64,000 bases of DNA, taken from positions 2,354,001 through 2,418,000 of the forward strand of contig NZ_CP058349.1 in NCBI RefSeq assembly GCF_013395055.1, read 5' to 3'. The DNA comes from Pseudomonas sp. ABC1 (GTDB taxonomy: Bacteria > Pseudomonadota > Gammaproteobacteria > Pseudomonadales > Pseudomonadaceae). A program made the position numbers and the translations under genes. The notes under the pieces are model-generated. The model saw only the letters and a program-made list of their open reading frames with translations, searched no databases and was not told the DNA's origin. Positions 42,113 to 50,358 of this stretch are shown one piece after another. Every line of letters starts with the position of its first letter. Positions within the stretch are counted from its first letter, which is position 1.

Positions 42113-42837
42113 GCCGCTTGCTGGAGGTGGAGAACCTGGAGATCGCCTATGGCGGCCATGCGGTGGTCAAGGGCGTGTCCTTCCAGATCGAGCGTGGCGC
42201 CGCCTACGGGCTGATCGGCGAGTCCGGCTGTGGCAAGTCGAGCATCCTGCGTGCCCTGGCGGGCCTGCATGGCTACAGCGGTAGCGCTCGGCTGGAGGGC
42301 CAGCCGCTGGGCGAACTGCGCGGCAAGGCGCTGGCGCGGCGGGTGCAGATGGTGTTCCAGGACCCCTACGCCTCGCTGCACCCGCGCAAGACCGTGGAGC
42401 AGGCGCTGAGCGAACCGCTGGTCATCCACCGCATCGGCGACGTGCAGCGGCGGGTGCTGGCGATCCTCGACGAAGTGGGTCTGGGCGCGGCTTTTTGCTT
42501 CCGTTATCCCCATGAACTCTCCGGCGGCCAGCGCCAGCGGGTGGCCATCGCCCGTGCACTGATCCTGCAACCGGAACTGCTGCTGCTCGACGAGCCGACC
42601 TCGGCGCTGGACGTCTCGGTGCAGGCCGAGGTGCTCAACCTGCTGAAGCGCCTGCTGCGCGAACGCAACCTCGGCTACCTGCTGGTCAGCCACGACCTGG
42701 CGGTGGTCGCCCACCTGTGCAGGCACCTGGGGCTGATGCACCAGGGCCGCATCATCGAGGCGCTCAGCGCCGACCAGGTGCGCGCCGGCATCGCCGAACA
42801 GCCCTATACCCGTGAGTTCTTCGCTGCCAGCCGGTAG
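42109..42837 (+). CDS. Peptide-type ABC transporter ATPase (DppF-like)
   Basis: A 242-residue ATPase. Walker A GESGCGKSS, Q-loop FQDPYASLHPRKTVEQAL, signature LSGGQRQRVAIARAL, Walker B LLLLDEPTSALDVS, switch His in LVSHDLAV, and the tail EQPYTREFFAASR. Last gene of the seven-gene operon. Its stop codon TAG (42835-42837) lies inside the GTAGGGTGCGCC repeat, so the repeat forms the end of the gene. Confidence 0.93.
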   Translation: MSRLLEVENLEIAYGGHAVVKGVSFQIERGAAYGLIGESGCGKSSILRALAGLHGYSGSARLEGQPLGELRGKALARRVQMVFQDPYASLHPRKTVEQALSEPLVIHRIGDVQRRVLAILDEVGLGAAFCFRYPHELSGGQRQRVAIARALILQPELLLLDEPTSALDVSVQAEVLNLLKRLLRERNLGYLLVSHDLAVVAHLCRHLGLMHQGRIIEALSADQVRAGIAEQPYTREFFAASR

Positions 42838-42890
42838 GGTGCGCCGTGCGCACCTTGGCCGGAAACCTCGGCGCCCGGCGCATCCTGCGG
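42834..42890. repeat. GTAGGGTGCGCC palindromic element, copy 3
   Basis: GTAGGGTGCGCCGTGCGCAC at 42834-42853, identical over 20 bases to copy 1, with the inverted partner CGGCGCATCCTGCGG at 42876-42890. It sits between two convergent genes and supplies the stop codon of the DppF-like gene. Confidence 0.82.
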
Positions 42891-42911
42891 TCGCCTTGGT
42901 TTATGAGGCGT

Positions 42912-45287
42912 TCAGAATCCCAGCGTGGCTGACAGCTGCACCTGGCGCGGGTCGCCCATCGACACGTAGTTGCGGTTGGCCGCCGAGGGGTAGTACTGGC
43001 GGTCGAACAGGTTCTTCACGTTCAGTTGCAGGCCGAGGTCATGTTCGCCGACCTGGGTGTCGTAGCTGACGAAGGTGTCGGCCACGGTGTAGGACGGCAG
43101 GTCGAAGCTGTTCTCCGAATCGCCGCTGCGCTCGCCGACATAGCGGGCACTGGCGCCCAGGCGCAGGCCGTCGCCACCGAACAGCGTGCCGGCGTCGTAG
43201 ACCAGCGCCAGCGAGGCACTGTTCCTGGCCACGTTCTGCAGGCGATTGCCCTTGTACGCCGGGTCCTTGGTGACTTCGCCGTCGATCCAGGCATAGCTGC
43301 CGATCAGGCTCCAGCGCTCGGTGAGCTGGCCGCTGACGTCCAGTTCCAGGCCGCGGGAGTGGACTTCGCCGGCGGTGCGACGGATATCGTTGCCGGCGCT
43401 GTCCTTGTCGGTGACCATCACGTTGCGCTTGTCGATGTCGAACAGCGCCAGGATGGCGGTGAGCCGCTCGGGAATCTCCAGCTTGCCGCCGATCTCCCAG
43501 GACTTGCCTTCCTCGGGCGCGGTGGATGAGCCGATCACGCTGTTGCCGGCCTGGGGCGCGATGGTTGAATTCGGTTTCAGCGACTCGCTGTAGCTGGCGT
43601 ACAGCGAAGCCTGCGGGTTGATCTTGTAGACCACGCCGGCGCGCGGCACCCAGGTCTGGCCGTTGAGGTTGGTGTTGGCGGTGAAGGGGCGGCCACGTCC
43701 GGCGTACTGGTCGTAGACCATGTAGCGGCCGCCGGCGACGATGATCCAGTGTTCGTCCAGGTGCCAGGAGTCCTGCAGGAAGAGGGAGTCGGTGCGCAGC
43801 AGGTCAGTCTGGTCGCTCTGCGAGAGGTTTAATAAATCCGAGGGTTGCACGGTGCCGTAGACCGGCTGGTAGGGGTTCAGCACGCTGTTGCCGCCACGGA
43901 TCAGGTCGGCGCGAAAAATCTTGCGCTTCTCGCTGTCGATGCCGAACACCAGTTCGTGGCGCAAACCGCCGAGTTCGAGGTCGCCGAGCAGGCTGGTAGT
44001 GGCGAAGCTGTCGCTGCTGATCGCGCCATGGGTGCCGTCGATACGGCGGGCGACGGTGCCGTCGGCATTGATGCCGGTGACCCGTGCCTGGTCGTCGTCA
44101 TAGGTCTCACGGCTCCAGCCATAGGCGAAATTGGCCTTCCAGGCGTCGTTGAGCTGGTGCTCGACGGCGAAGCGCCACAGGTCGGAGCGGCCTTCGGTGA
44201 TGTTGAAGGGTTCGTCCAGGCGGCGCGTATAGGGCGCGTCGAGGGGCTTGTTGGTGCGTGAGTCGATGGCGGTGCCACGGTCGAACGGCGTCTCGAACTC
44301 GCGGTGCTCGTAGCTCAGGGTGACGCTGGTCGCTTCGCCGTACCAGGCCAGGGACGGCGCCACCAGGGTCTGGCGGTACTGGCCGAATTCGCGCCAGTAC
44401 TGGCTGTCGTCGTGGTCGAGGATCAGCCGGTAGGCCAGGCCGCTGTCGCTCAGGGCGCCGGTGCTGTCCAGGGTGCCGCCCGCACCCTGCTTGCCGTGGG
44501 CATAGGCCGAGGTGCGCACGGTGATTTCGTTGCGCTGCTGCAGTTGCGGCTTCTTGCTCACAACGTTGACCACACCGCCCGGTTCCTGGATGCCATAGAG
44601 CAGCGAAGCCGGGCCCTTGAGCACTTCGACGCGCTCGGCGGTGGGGCCGAGGTTGCGGCCGAGGATCGAGGGCAGGCCGTCGCGCATGATCGAGCCGTCG
44701 CGGTTGTCGCCGAAACCGCGCTTCAGCACGGCGTCCTGGGTGCTGCCAAGGGTGTTGGTCTGGGTGATGCCGCTGATGTTGTTCAGGGCGTCGTCCAGGT
44801 TGCGCGGTTGCTGGTCGCGCAATACCTGCTCGGGTACCACGTTGATCGCTTGCGCCGTCTCCAGTGTGCTGGCGCCGTCACGGCTGATCGAGGTGCTGGC
44901 CGGAGGCTGGTAGGCGCTGCGGCGGCTGGATTCGATGTAGGTGGAGTTCAGTTCCAGGCTGTTGGCGGCGACCAGTACATAGCTGCCATCGGCCTGGCGC
45001 TGGGCGTTCAATCCATGCCCAGCCAGCAGTTTCTGCAAGCCGCTGTCGGTGTCGTAGTCGCCGTTCAGGGCTGGGCCGCGGCGGCTGTCGGTCAGGCTTG
45101 CATCGCCGACCAGCACGATGCCGGCCTGTTCGGCGAACTGCGCCAGTTGCGCAGTCAGCGTGCCGGCGCCGATGGCATAGTGGCGAGCACTGTCGGCGAG
45201 GCTGGCCGGGCTGTGCAGCAGGGCGCCACAGACCAGTGAGGTTGTCAGTGCCAGCGTGCGCAAGGGGAAGGATATGCGGGTGCTCAT
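42912..45287 (-). CDS. TonB-dependent siderophore receptor with signalling (STN) domain
   Basis: A 791-residue receptor. The signal peptide is MSTRISFPLRTLALTTSLVCGALLHSPASLA. The STN domain (about 35-110: YAIGAGTLTAQLAQFAEQAGIVLVGDAS; LQKLLAGHGL) signals to FecR. The plug has AINVVPEQVLRDQQPRNLDDALNNISGI and RVEVLKGPASLLYGIQEPGGVVNVVSKKP, the ferric-siderophore receptor pattern. The barrel ends RQVQLSATLGF with a terminal Phe. ATG 45287 is chosen; the frame extends to 45779 over fecR. Ligand unknown. Receptor 101 bp after the fecR gene. Confidence 0.94.
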   Translation of the reverse strand: MSTRISFPLRTLALTTSLVCGALLHSPASLADSARHYAIGAGTLTAQLAQFAEQAGIVLVGDASLTDSRRGPALNGDYDTDSGLQKLLAGHGLNAQRQADGSYVLVAANSLELNSTYIESSRRSAYQPPASTSISRDGASTLETAQAINVVPEQVLRDQQPRNLDDALNNISGITQTNTLGSTQDAVLKRGFGDNRDGSIMRDGLPSILGRNLGPTAERVEVLKGPASLLYGIQEPGGVVNVVSKKPQLQQRNEITVRTSAYAHGKQGAGGTLDSTGALSDSGLAYRLILDHDDSQYWREFGQYRQTLVAPSLAWYGEATSVTLSYEHREFETPFDRGTAIDSRTNKPLDAPYTRRLDEPFNITEGRSDLWRFAVEHQLNDAWKANFAYGWSRETYDDDQARVTGINADGTVARRIDGTHGAISSDSFATTSLLGDLELGGLRHELVFGIDSEKRKIFRADLIRGGNSVLNPYQPVYGTVQPSDLLNLSQSDQTDLLRTDSLFLQDSWHLDEHWIIVAGGRYMVYDQYAGRGRPFTANTNLNGQTWVPRAGVVYKINPQASLYASYSESLKPNSTIAPQAGNSVIGSSTAPEEGKSWEIGGKLEIPERLTAILALFDIDKRNVMVTDKDSAGNDIRRTAGEVHSRGLELDVSGQLTERWSLIGSYAWIDGEVTKDPAYKGNRLQNVARNSASLALVYDAGTLFGGDGLRLGASARYVGERSGDSENSFDLPSYTVADTFVSYDTQVGEHDLGLQLNVKNLFDRQYYPSAANRNYVSMGDPRQVQLSATLGF

Positions 45288-45331
45288 GCTTGTTCTCCGT
45301 GGGAAAGCACAGTCGTTTTCCCCTACACCGA

Positions 45332-45338
45332 ACGAGCG
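45332..45338 (-). promoter_or_regulatory. Candidate ECF-sigma -10 element before second receptor
   Basis: CGCTCGT on the minus strand, 45 bases before the receptor start, preceded by CTTTTTATGG. Matches the arrangement upstream of the receptor at 28625. Weak evidence from two sites only. Confidence 0.3.
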
Positions 45339-45388
45339 CCATAAAAAGGGAACCTGCTCCCGGCAACGTTCGGTGCCCCCGATGGCCA

Positions 45389-46357
45389 TCAGGCCGTTTC
45401 GATGGTGACCCACCAGGGCAGGATGCGCTGGATACGCACCGGCAGGGCTTTCGGCAGCATGTCCAGGGCGCGCTCGGTGTCCGTCAGGGGGAAGCTGCCG
45501 ACCACACGCAAGGCGGCGACCTCCGGGCTGCAGCCCAGGTAGCCGTGGCGATGGCGCCCCAGTTCCTCGACGAAGCGCTGCAGCGATACGCCTTCGGCGA
45601 TGTACACACCCTGACTCCAGGAGCGTCGGGCGGCTTCCACCGGTTGCAACGGTCCGAGCGCGCCATGGGCGGAGAGGGTCGATTGCTGACCCTGCTCCAG
45701 CCTGGCTCGTCCGCCAGTAGTGGCGAGCTCCACGCTGCCGGCGAATACACTGACGCAGAGGCCGTCCGACTGGTGGCACAGGCCGAAAGTGGCATTCGCC
45801 CCGCTGACCTCGCCGTGACGGGTCGTCACGCGCAACGGCCCGCGCGGATCGCCGCTCGCTTCCAGCAGCAGTTCGCCGCTGTGCAGGCGCAGCAGGCGTT
45901 GCCGGGGGCCATAGTGGGTGTCGAGGGCAGAAAGGGTGTTCAGCCAGGCCCGGCTGCCGTCGGGCAGGCTCAGTTCGCGGCGTTCACCGGTGCCGGTGGC
46001 GTATTCGGTGGTCAGGGCTGTCAGGCGTTCGGCCAGTGGCGTGTCGCGCAGTGCACGCCAGCCGCCGAGGCCGGCAACGGCCAGTACGCTGATCGAGAGC
46101 AAGGCGCGGCGTCGGCTGGTTTGCACGCTGTCCATTGTGCGCAGGGCATCATAGGCCGGTTCGCGATGGGGCTCCTCGCGGAACGGTTCGAAGCGTGCAC
46201 CGACCTTTTCCACCACGCTCCAGGCCTGGCGATGTGCCGGGTCTTCCTCCAGCCAGTGGCGCCAGGCGTTGCGTTGCGCGTCGTCGACACTGTCATCGCT
46301 CAGTTGTGCATACCAGTCGGCGGCCTGCTTGAGGTGCCGGTAGTGGGGCGTTGTCAT
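45389..46357 (-). CDS. FecR-family anti-sigma/sigma regulator
   Basis: A 322-residue protein. The cytoplasmic DUF4880 part is HLKQAADWYAQLSDDSVDDAQRNAWRHWLEEDPAHRQAW, the membrane helix is near residues 86-103 (LLSISVLAVAGLGGW), the periplasmic FecR domain has ATGTGERRELSLPDGSRAWLNTLS, and the end is VVGSFPLTDTERALDMLPKALP. ATG 46357 follows the sigma stop by 2 bp; a longer frame to 46699 is a shadow. Controls the sigma factor encoded just upstream and senses the receptor downstream. Confidence 0.93.
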   Translation of the reverse strand: MTTPHYRHLKQAADWYAQLSDDSVDDAQRNAWRHWLEEDPAHRQAWSVVEKVGARFEPFREEPHREPAYDALRTMDSVQTSRRRALLSISVLAVAGLGGWRALRDTPLAERLTALTTEYATGTGERRELSLPDGSRAWLNTLSALDTHYGPRQRLLRLHSGELLLEASGDPRGPLRVTTRHGEVSGANATFGLCHQSDGLCVSVFAGSVELATTGGRARLEQGQQSTLSAHGALGPLQPVEAARRSWSQGVYIAEGVSLQRFVEELGRHRHGYLGCSPEVAALRVVGSFPLTDTERALDMLPKALPVRIQRILPWWVTIETA

Positions 46358-46359
46358 CT

Positions 46360-46884
46360 TCAGGCGTCCGCCGCGTCGGATGGGCCAGCTTCCAGCAGAG
46401 CGCATTGCAGCATGGCGCGGGCCATGTATTTCTTCACCATGCGCTCCGAGATATCGAGTCGGGCAGCGATCTCGCGGTAGCCGTAGCCGTGGATCTGCGC
46501 GAGCAGGAACACCGTGCGAGCCTTTGCCGGCAGGCTGCGCAGCAGGGTGTCGATCTCGTAGAGGGCCTCGGTCAGTATCGCTTGCCGTTCGGCGGAAATG
46601 GCGAAGGTTTCCGGCTGCATCGCCAGGGTTTCCAGCCAGGCCCGCTCGATGTTGCGCCGCCGCCAGCGGTCGATGGACAGGCCGCGTGCCACGGTGCAAA
46701 GGAAGGCGCGCGCGTCGCTGTCACTGGCGAAGTGGCGGGGTTTTAGCAGCAGGCGCAGGAAGCTGTCCTGTGAAATATCGTCGGCTTCCTGCGAACAGCC
46801 GAGCCGTCGTGCCAGCCAGGCTCTCAGCCACGAATGATGGTTCGCGTACAGCGTCTCTATCGGTGGCGGATCGTTGGCTGGCAT
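46360..46884 (-). CDS. FecI-type ECF RNA polymerase sigma factor
   Basis: A 174-residue ECF factor. Region 2: YANHHSWLRAWLARRLGCSQEADDISQDSFLRLLL and RAFLCTVARGLSIDRWRRRNIERAWLETL. Region 4: LRSLPAKARTVFLLAQIHGYGYREIAARLDISERMVKKYMARAM. ATG 46884 (MPANDPPPIETLYANHH) is preferred to an upstream start at 46977, which would lie over the Fur box. Paralogous to the sigma factor at 29701. Confidence 0.93.
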   Translation of the reverse strand: MPANDPPPIETLYANHHSWLRAWLARRLGCSQEADDISQDSFLRLLLKPRHFASDSDARAFLCTVARGLSIDRWRRRNIERAWLETLAMQPETFAISAERQAILTEALYEIDTLLRSLPAKARTVFLLAQIHGYGYREIAARLDISERMVKKYMARAMLQCALLEAGPSDAADA

Positions 46885-46927
46885 GCCTGGCCCATGTGCG
46901 GGAGGTGACGGGGAGCGTCGAAGAGGA

Positions 46928-46950
46928 TGCAGAGAATATTTCTCATTCAC
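46928..46950. promoter_or_regulatory. Fur box upstream of second fecI
   Basis: GAGAA-TAT-TTCTC (46932-46944) is a perfect palindrome close to the GAGAATNATTCTC Fur-box core, with CATT following. It lies about 50 bp upstream of the sigma factor start, as expected for an iron-repressed fecI gene. Confidence 0.65.
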
Positions 46951-47004
46951 TTCTTCGGCAAGAGGGACCACCCGCAAGCGGATTCCCCGTCATCGCATGC
47001 CGGG

Positions 47005-47934
47005 TTATTTCAGGCAGTTTTCCAGCGCGTCCGCCAGGCCTTTCAGCAGTTGCTCATAGCCCGTGGCGGATACCGGGATGTCGGCTCCCAGGGCATCCAG
47101 CTCGGCCAGTTTCACCGGCAGATCGGCACTCAGGGTCTGGGCCAGGCGCGGTTGCAGGGGTGGTTCGCTGAAGATGCAGCTCGGCCCGGCCTGTTTCAGT
47201 TGCTCGCGCATTTGCGCCACATGGCGGGCACCCGGTTGCACGTCGGCGCTGACGCTGAAGACGCCGGTATGGTCCAGGCCGTAGGCGCTTTCGAAATAAC
47301 CGTAGGTGTCATGGAAGACGAAGTAAGGCTTGCCGGCCAGGGAAGACAAGCGGCCCCGCAGGCTCTGGTCGAGGCCGTCCAGGCGCGCGGAGAAGGCCTT
47401 GGCGTTGTCCCGGTAGCGTTGCGCGTTGGTGGCGTCCAGGTTGGCGAGGTCGTTGGCGATGCGCTGGGCGATGACGCGGGCGTTGGCCGGTTGCAGCCAG
47501 AGGTGGGCATCCAGCGAGCCGGGGCGGTGTTCATGATCGTGCTGGCCGGTTTCGTCGTGGCCGTGATCATGGCTGTGCTCATGCTCATGCTCATGCTCAT
47601 GCTCATCGCCGTAATGGCGCAGGTGCAGCCCTGGCAGGGTCTGCAGCGCCAGGCTCTGGCCGTCACGGCTGGCCAGCGGCCTGGCGAGGAAGTTCTCCAT
47701 GTCCGGGCCGATCCAGTACAGCAGGTCGGCGTCGCGCAGACGTCGGATATCGGAAGGGCGCAGGGCGTAGTGATGTGGTGAGGCGCCTGGCGGCAGCAGC
47801 ACGTCCGGCTGGCCGGTATCGCCCAGGACGGCGGCTGCAATCAGTTGCAGGGGTTTGATGCTGGTCAGTACCTGCACGTCGGCGCGCACCTGGGTGGCGG
47901 CCAGCAGGCATAGCAAAGTGATCAAGGAACGCAC
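47005..47934 (-). CDS. znuA: Zinc ABC transporter substrate-binding protein ZnuA
   Basis: A 309-residue periplasmic protein with a signal peptide (MRSLITLLCLLAATQVRA). Cluster 9 metal-binding protein features: LTSIKPLQLIAAAVLGDTG, His54/His55 in GASPHHYALRP, and His144 in LDAHLWLQP. A His/Glu/Asp-rich loop (about 104-136, repeats of HE, HDHGHD) is typical of ZnuA. Starts with GTG 47934, with a Zur-like box 22 bp upstream. The usual partners zur, znuC and znuB are not in the window, so this copy stands apart from its transporter. Confidence 0.93.
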   Translation of the reverse strand: MRSLITLLCLLAATQVRADVQVLTSIKPLQLIAAAVLGDTGQPDVLLPPGASPHHYALRPSDIRRLRDADLLYWIGPDMENFLARPLASRDGQSLALQTLPGLHLRHYGDEHEHEHEHEHSHDHGHDETGQHDHEHRPGSLDAHLWLQPANARVIAQRIANDLANLDATNAQRYRDNAKAFSARLDGLDQSLRGRLSSLAGKPYFVFHDTYGYFESAYGLDHTGVFSVSADVQPGARHVAQMREQLKQAGPSCIFSEPPLQPRLAQTLSADLPVKLAELDALGADIPVSATGYEQLLKGLADALENCLK

Positions 47935-47955
47935 GATGAGCTACCTGAAGAATGA

Positions 47956-47976
47956 AAGTGCTACAGGATAACGTAT
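47956..47976. promoter_or_regulatory. Candidate Zur box upstream of znuA
   Basis: The 21 bases at 47956-47976, running from AAGTGCTACA to GATAACGTAT, match the E. coli-type Zur consensus (TGTTATA-N-TATAACA with flanks) at about 14 of 21 positions by eye. The site starts 22 bp upstream of the GTG start, in the znuA promoter region. It would make znuA zinc-repressed. Confidence 0.5.
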
Positions 47977-48079
47977 AGGCCAGCCGATTCGCCTGTTCAT
48001 TTCTAAATCGGTAAGGTGTGTGCAGGTCTTTCCTGTGAGGCATACAGGCTCTGGTACGGACTTCAGCGAGGACAGCAAC

Positions 48080-50347
48080 TTGAGTGAACGAGACAGCCAG
48101 GCTCCCCTCGGCGAGGCCGAAGCACTGGCTACCGCCATCGAGAACTGTGCCAGGGAGCCGATCCATATCCCTGGCAGTATCCAGCCCCACGGCTTCCTGC
48201 TGGTGCTGGACAGCCTTTCACTGGAGGTTCTCCAGGCCAGCGAGAATGTCATCGACTGGCTGGGCGCCCCCGCCGACAGCCTGGCCGGGGCGGCGCTGGC
48301 CGATCTGTTCGAGGGCGGTGCGGCCCTGGCGCATGCCGTGTCCAGGGCGGATCGCGAAGAGCGGACGCCCTGGCAACTGGGCGTCCTGCGTCTGCCGAGG
48401 GCGGGCGAGGTGCGGGATGTGGTGGCCATGGCCCATTTTGCCGGGGACGTGGCGATCGTCGAGTTCGAAGAAGTCGAGGGCGCGAGACAGGCCAATGGCG
48501 ATCTCCATCCGACGCTGGCGACCTTCATCGGGCAATTGCAGGATGCCGCGGATATCCAGCAGCTATGCCGGCTGGCCATTGGGGAAATCAAGCGCCTGAC
48601 CGGCTTCGGGCGGGTCAAGGCGTATGACTTCGACGACGATGGCAATGGCCGGGTACTGGCCGAACTGGCCGATGCGGACTACCCGAGCTACCTTGGCCTG
48701 CACTTTCCCGCCTCGGATATTCCGGCGCAGGCGCGGGCGCTCTACTGCGCTAACCGCGTCCGACTGATCGTCGATGCCAACTACCGCCCCTCGCCGCTGG
48801 TGCCTGCCCTGAATCCCAGGACCGCACAGCCGCTGGACTTGAGCCAGGCCGCCCTGCGCAGCGTGTCGCCGGTGCACCTGCAATACATGCGCAACATGGG
48901 CACGCTGGCGTCCATGTCGATCTCCATCGTGGTGGGCGGCAGGCTGTGGGGATTGATCTCCTGTCATCATGCGCAGCCGCGCAGGGTAACGCCGCAGGCA
49001 CGCAGCGCCTGCGAGCTGCTGGTGCGCATGCTGTCGCTGCAGATCGAAAGCCGGGAGTCCCGCGCCAGGACCGAGCACCTGCTGTCGCTGCGTCACTATA
49101 TCTTTCAGCTGTTGTCGGCCATGGCTGACCGCGACAGCGTGCACCAGGGCTTGCGGGAGCAATCGCAGACCCTGCTGGATTTCATGGCCGCCGATGGTGC
49201 GGCCATCGTCGATGCCGGTGGCTGCCTGTCGTTCGGGCATGTCCCGGCGGATGCGCAGGTCGAGTCGCTGGCCTACTGGCTGGCCGGACGCAGTGCCAGC
49301 GAGCCGTTCCATAGCGACAATGTCGCACGGGACATTCCCGAGTTGCCCGGGCTGGCCGAGTCGGTGGCCGGCCTGCTGGCGGTGTCCGTCTCGCAAATCC
49401 ACCCGCACTACCTGATCTGGTTCAAGCGCGAGAGCGTGCGTACGGTGAACTGGGCCGGCAAGCCGGAAAAGGTCGTTGGCGCCCAGGGTGCGCTCGACCC
49501 TCGCCACAGCTTCGAGCAGTGGCAGGAAGTCCGGCGGGGCTACAGTGCGCCCTGGCACCCCCGCGAACTTCAAGCGGTGCTCGAACTGCGCAACGCGATA
49601 CTGGGCATCGTGTTGCGCAAGGCCGAGGAAATGGCGCAGTTGGCCAGCGACCTGAGCAAGAGCAACAAGGAGCTGGAGGCCTTCTCCTACAGCGTGTCCC
49701 ACGACTTGCGCGCACCGTTGCGGCATATCGCCGGCTACGCCGAGCTGCTGGAAGACTTTGAAGGCGAGCGCCTGAGCGAGCGCGGCCAGCGTTTCATCGG
49801 CAACATCACCGAGGCCGCCCGTTTCGCTGGCAGCCTGGTCGATAGCCTGCTGAGTTTTTCGCAGATGGGACGGGCGGCCTTGCACCCGGCATCGGTGGAC
49901 ATGCAGAGCCTGCTGGACGCGGTCCTGCATGAGATGCAGCCGGAGGCCGAAGGACGCGAGGTCGACTGGCGCATCGGCAAGTTGCCGGTGGTGTATGCCG
50001 ATGACGTGTACCTGCACCAGGTGTTGCGCAACCTGCTGTCCAATGCGCTGAAATACAGCCGTGGCCGCAGCCCTGCGATCATCGAGATCGGTGCCGAGCG
50101 CAAGGCCGGTTGCGTGCAGGTGTTCGTCCGTGACAATGGGGTCGGCTTCGACATGCAATATGCCGACAAACTGTTCAACGTCTTCCAGCGCCTGCACCGT
50201 ATGGAAGATTTCGAAGGGACGGGCATCGGTCTGGCCAATGTCCGTCGTATCATCGAGCGTCATGATGGCCGCGTCTGGGCACAGGCTGTGCTGGGCGAGG
50301 GCGCCACTTTCTATTTCACACTGCCGGACCCAAGGCAGGGACTCTGA
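48080..50347 (+). CDS. bphP: Bacteriophytochrome histidine kinase
   Basis: A 755-residue red/far-red photoreceptor kinase. The biliverdin-binding Cys23 lies in ENCAREPIHIPG ahead of the PAS domain (IQPHGFLLVLDSLSL). The GAF domain has DIPAQARALYCANRVRLIVDANY and the PHY domain includes SCHHAQPRRVTPQARSACELL. Kinase: H-box FSYSVSHDLRAPLRHIAGY, N-box NALKYS, DNGVGFDMQY and GTGIGLANVRRI. I start it at TTG 48080 because GAGGA lies 7 bases upstream; a GTG at 48020 is in frame. No heme oxygenase gene (bphO) is adjacent, so biliverdin must come from elsewhere. A response regulator follows after 11 bp. Confidence 0.93.
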   Translation: MSERDSQAPLGEAEALATAIENCAREPIHIPGSIQPHGFLLVLDSLSLEVLQASENVIDWLGAPADSLAGAALADLFEGGAALAHAVSRADREERTPWQLGVLRLPRAGEVRDVVAMAHFAGDVAIVEFEEVEGARQANGDLHPTLATFIGQLQDAADIQQLCRLAIGEIKRLTGFGRVKAYDFDDDGNGRVLAELADADYPSYLGLHFPASDIPAQARALYCANRVRLIVDANYRPSPLVPALNPRTAQPLDLSQAALRSVSPVHLQYMRNMGTLASMSISIVVGGRLWGLISCHHAQPRRVTPQARSACELLVRMLSLQIESRESRARTEHLLSLRHYIFQLLSAMADRDSVHQGLREQSQTLLDFMAADGAAIVDAGGCLSFGHVPADAQVESLAYWLAGRSASEPFHSDNVARDIPELPGLAESVAGLLAVSVSQIHPHYLIWFKRESVRTVNWAGKPEKVVGAQGALDPRHSFEQWQEVRRGYSAPWHPRELQAVLELRNAILGIVLRKAEEMAQLASDLSKSNKELEAFSYSVSHDLRAPLRHIAGYAELLEDFEGERLSERGQRFIGNITEAARFAGSLVDSLLSFSQMGRAALHPASVDMQSLLDAVLHEMQPEAEGREVDWRIGKLPVVYADDVYLHQVLRNLLSNALKYSRGRSPAIIEIGAERKAGCVQVFVRDNGVGFDMQYADKLFNVFQRLHRMEDFEGTGIGLANVRRIIERHDGRVWAQAVLGEGATFYFTLPDPRQGL

Positions 50348-50358
50348 GTCGGGACCGA

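Noticed and set aside
45288..45779. N-terminal extension of the second siderophore receptor
   Set aside because: It runs antisense-like through the end of fecR in another frame and precedes a clear signal peptide at 45287.
47575..47610. Short tandem repeat GCTCAT in a row, CRISPR- or satellite-like
   Set aside because: It is inside znuA and encodes the His-Glu repeats of the metal-binding loop. No CRISPR repeat-spacer pattern is present anywhere in the window.
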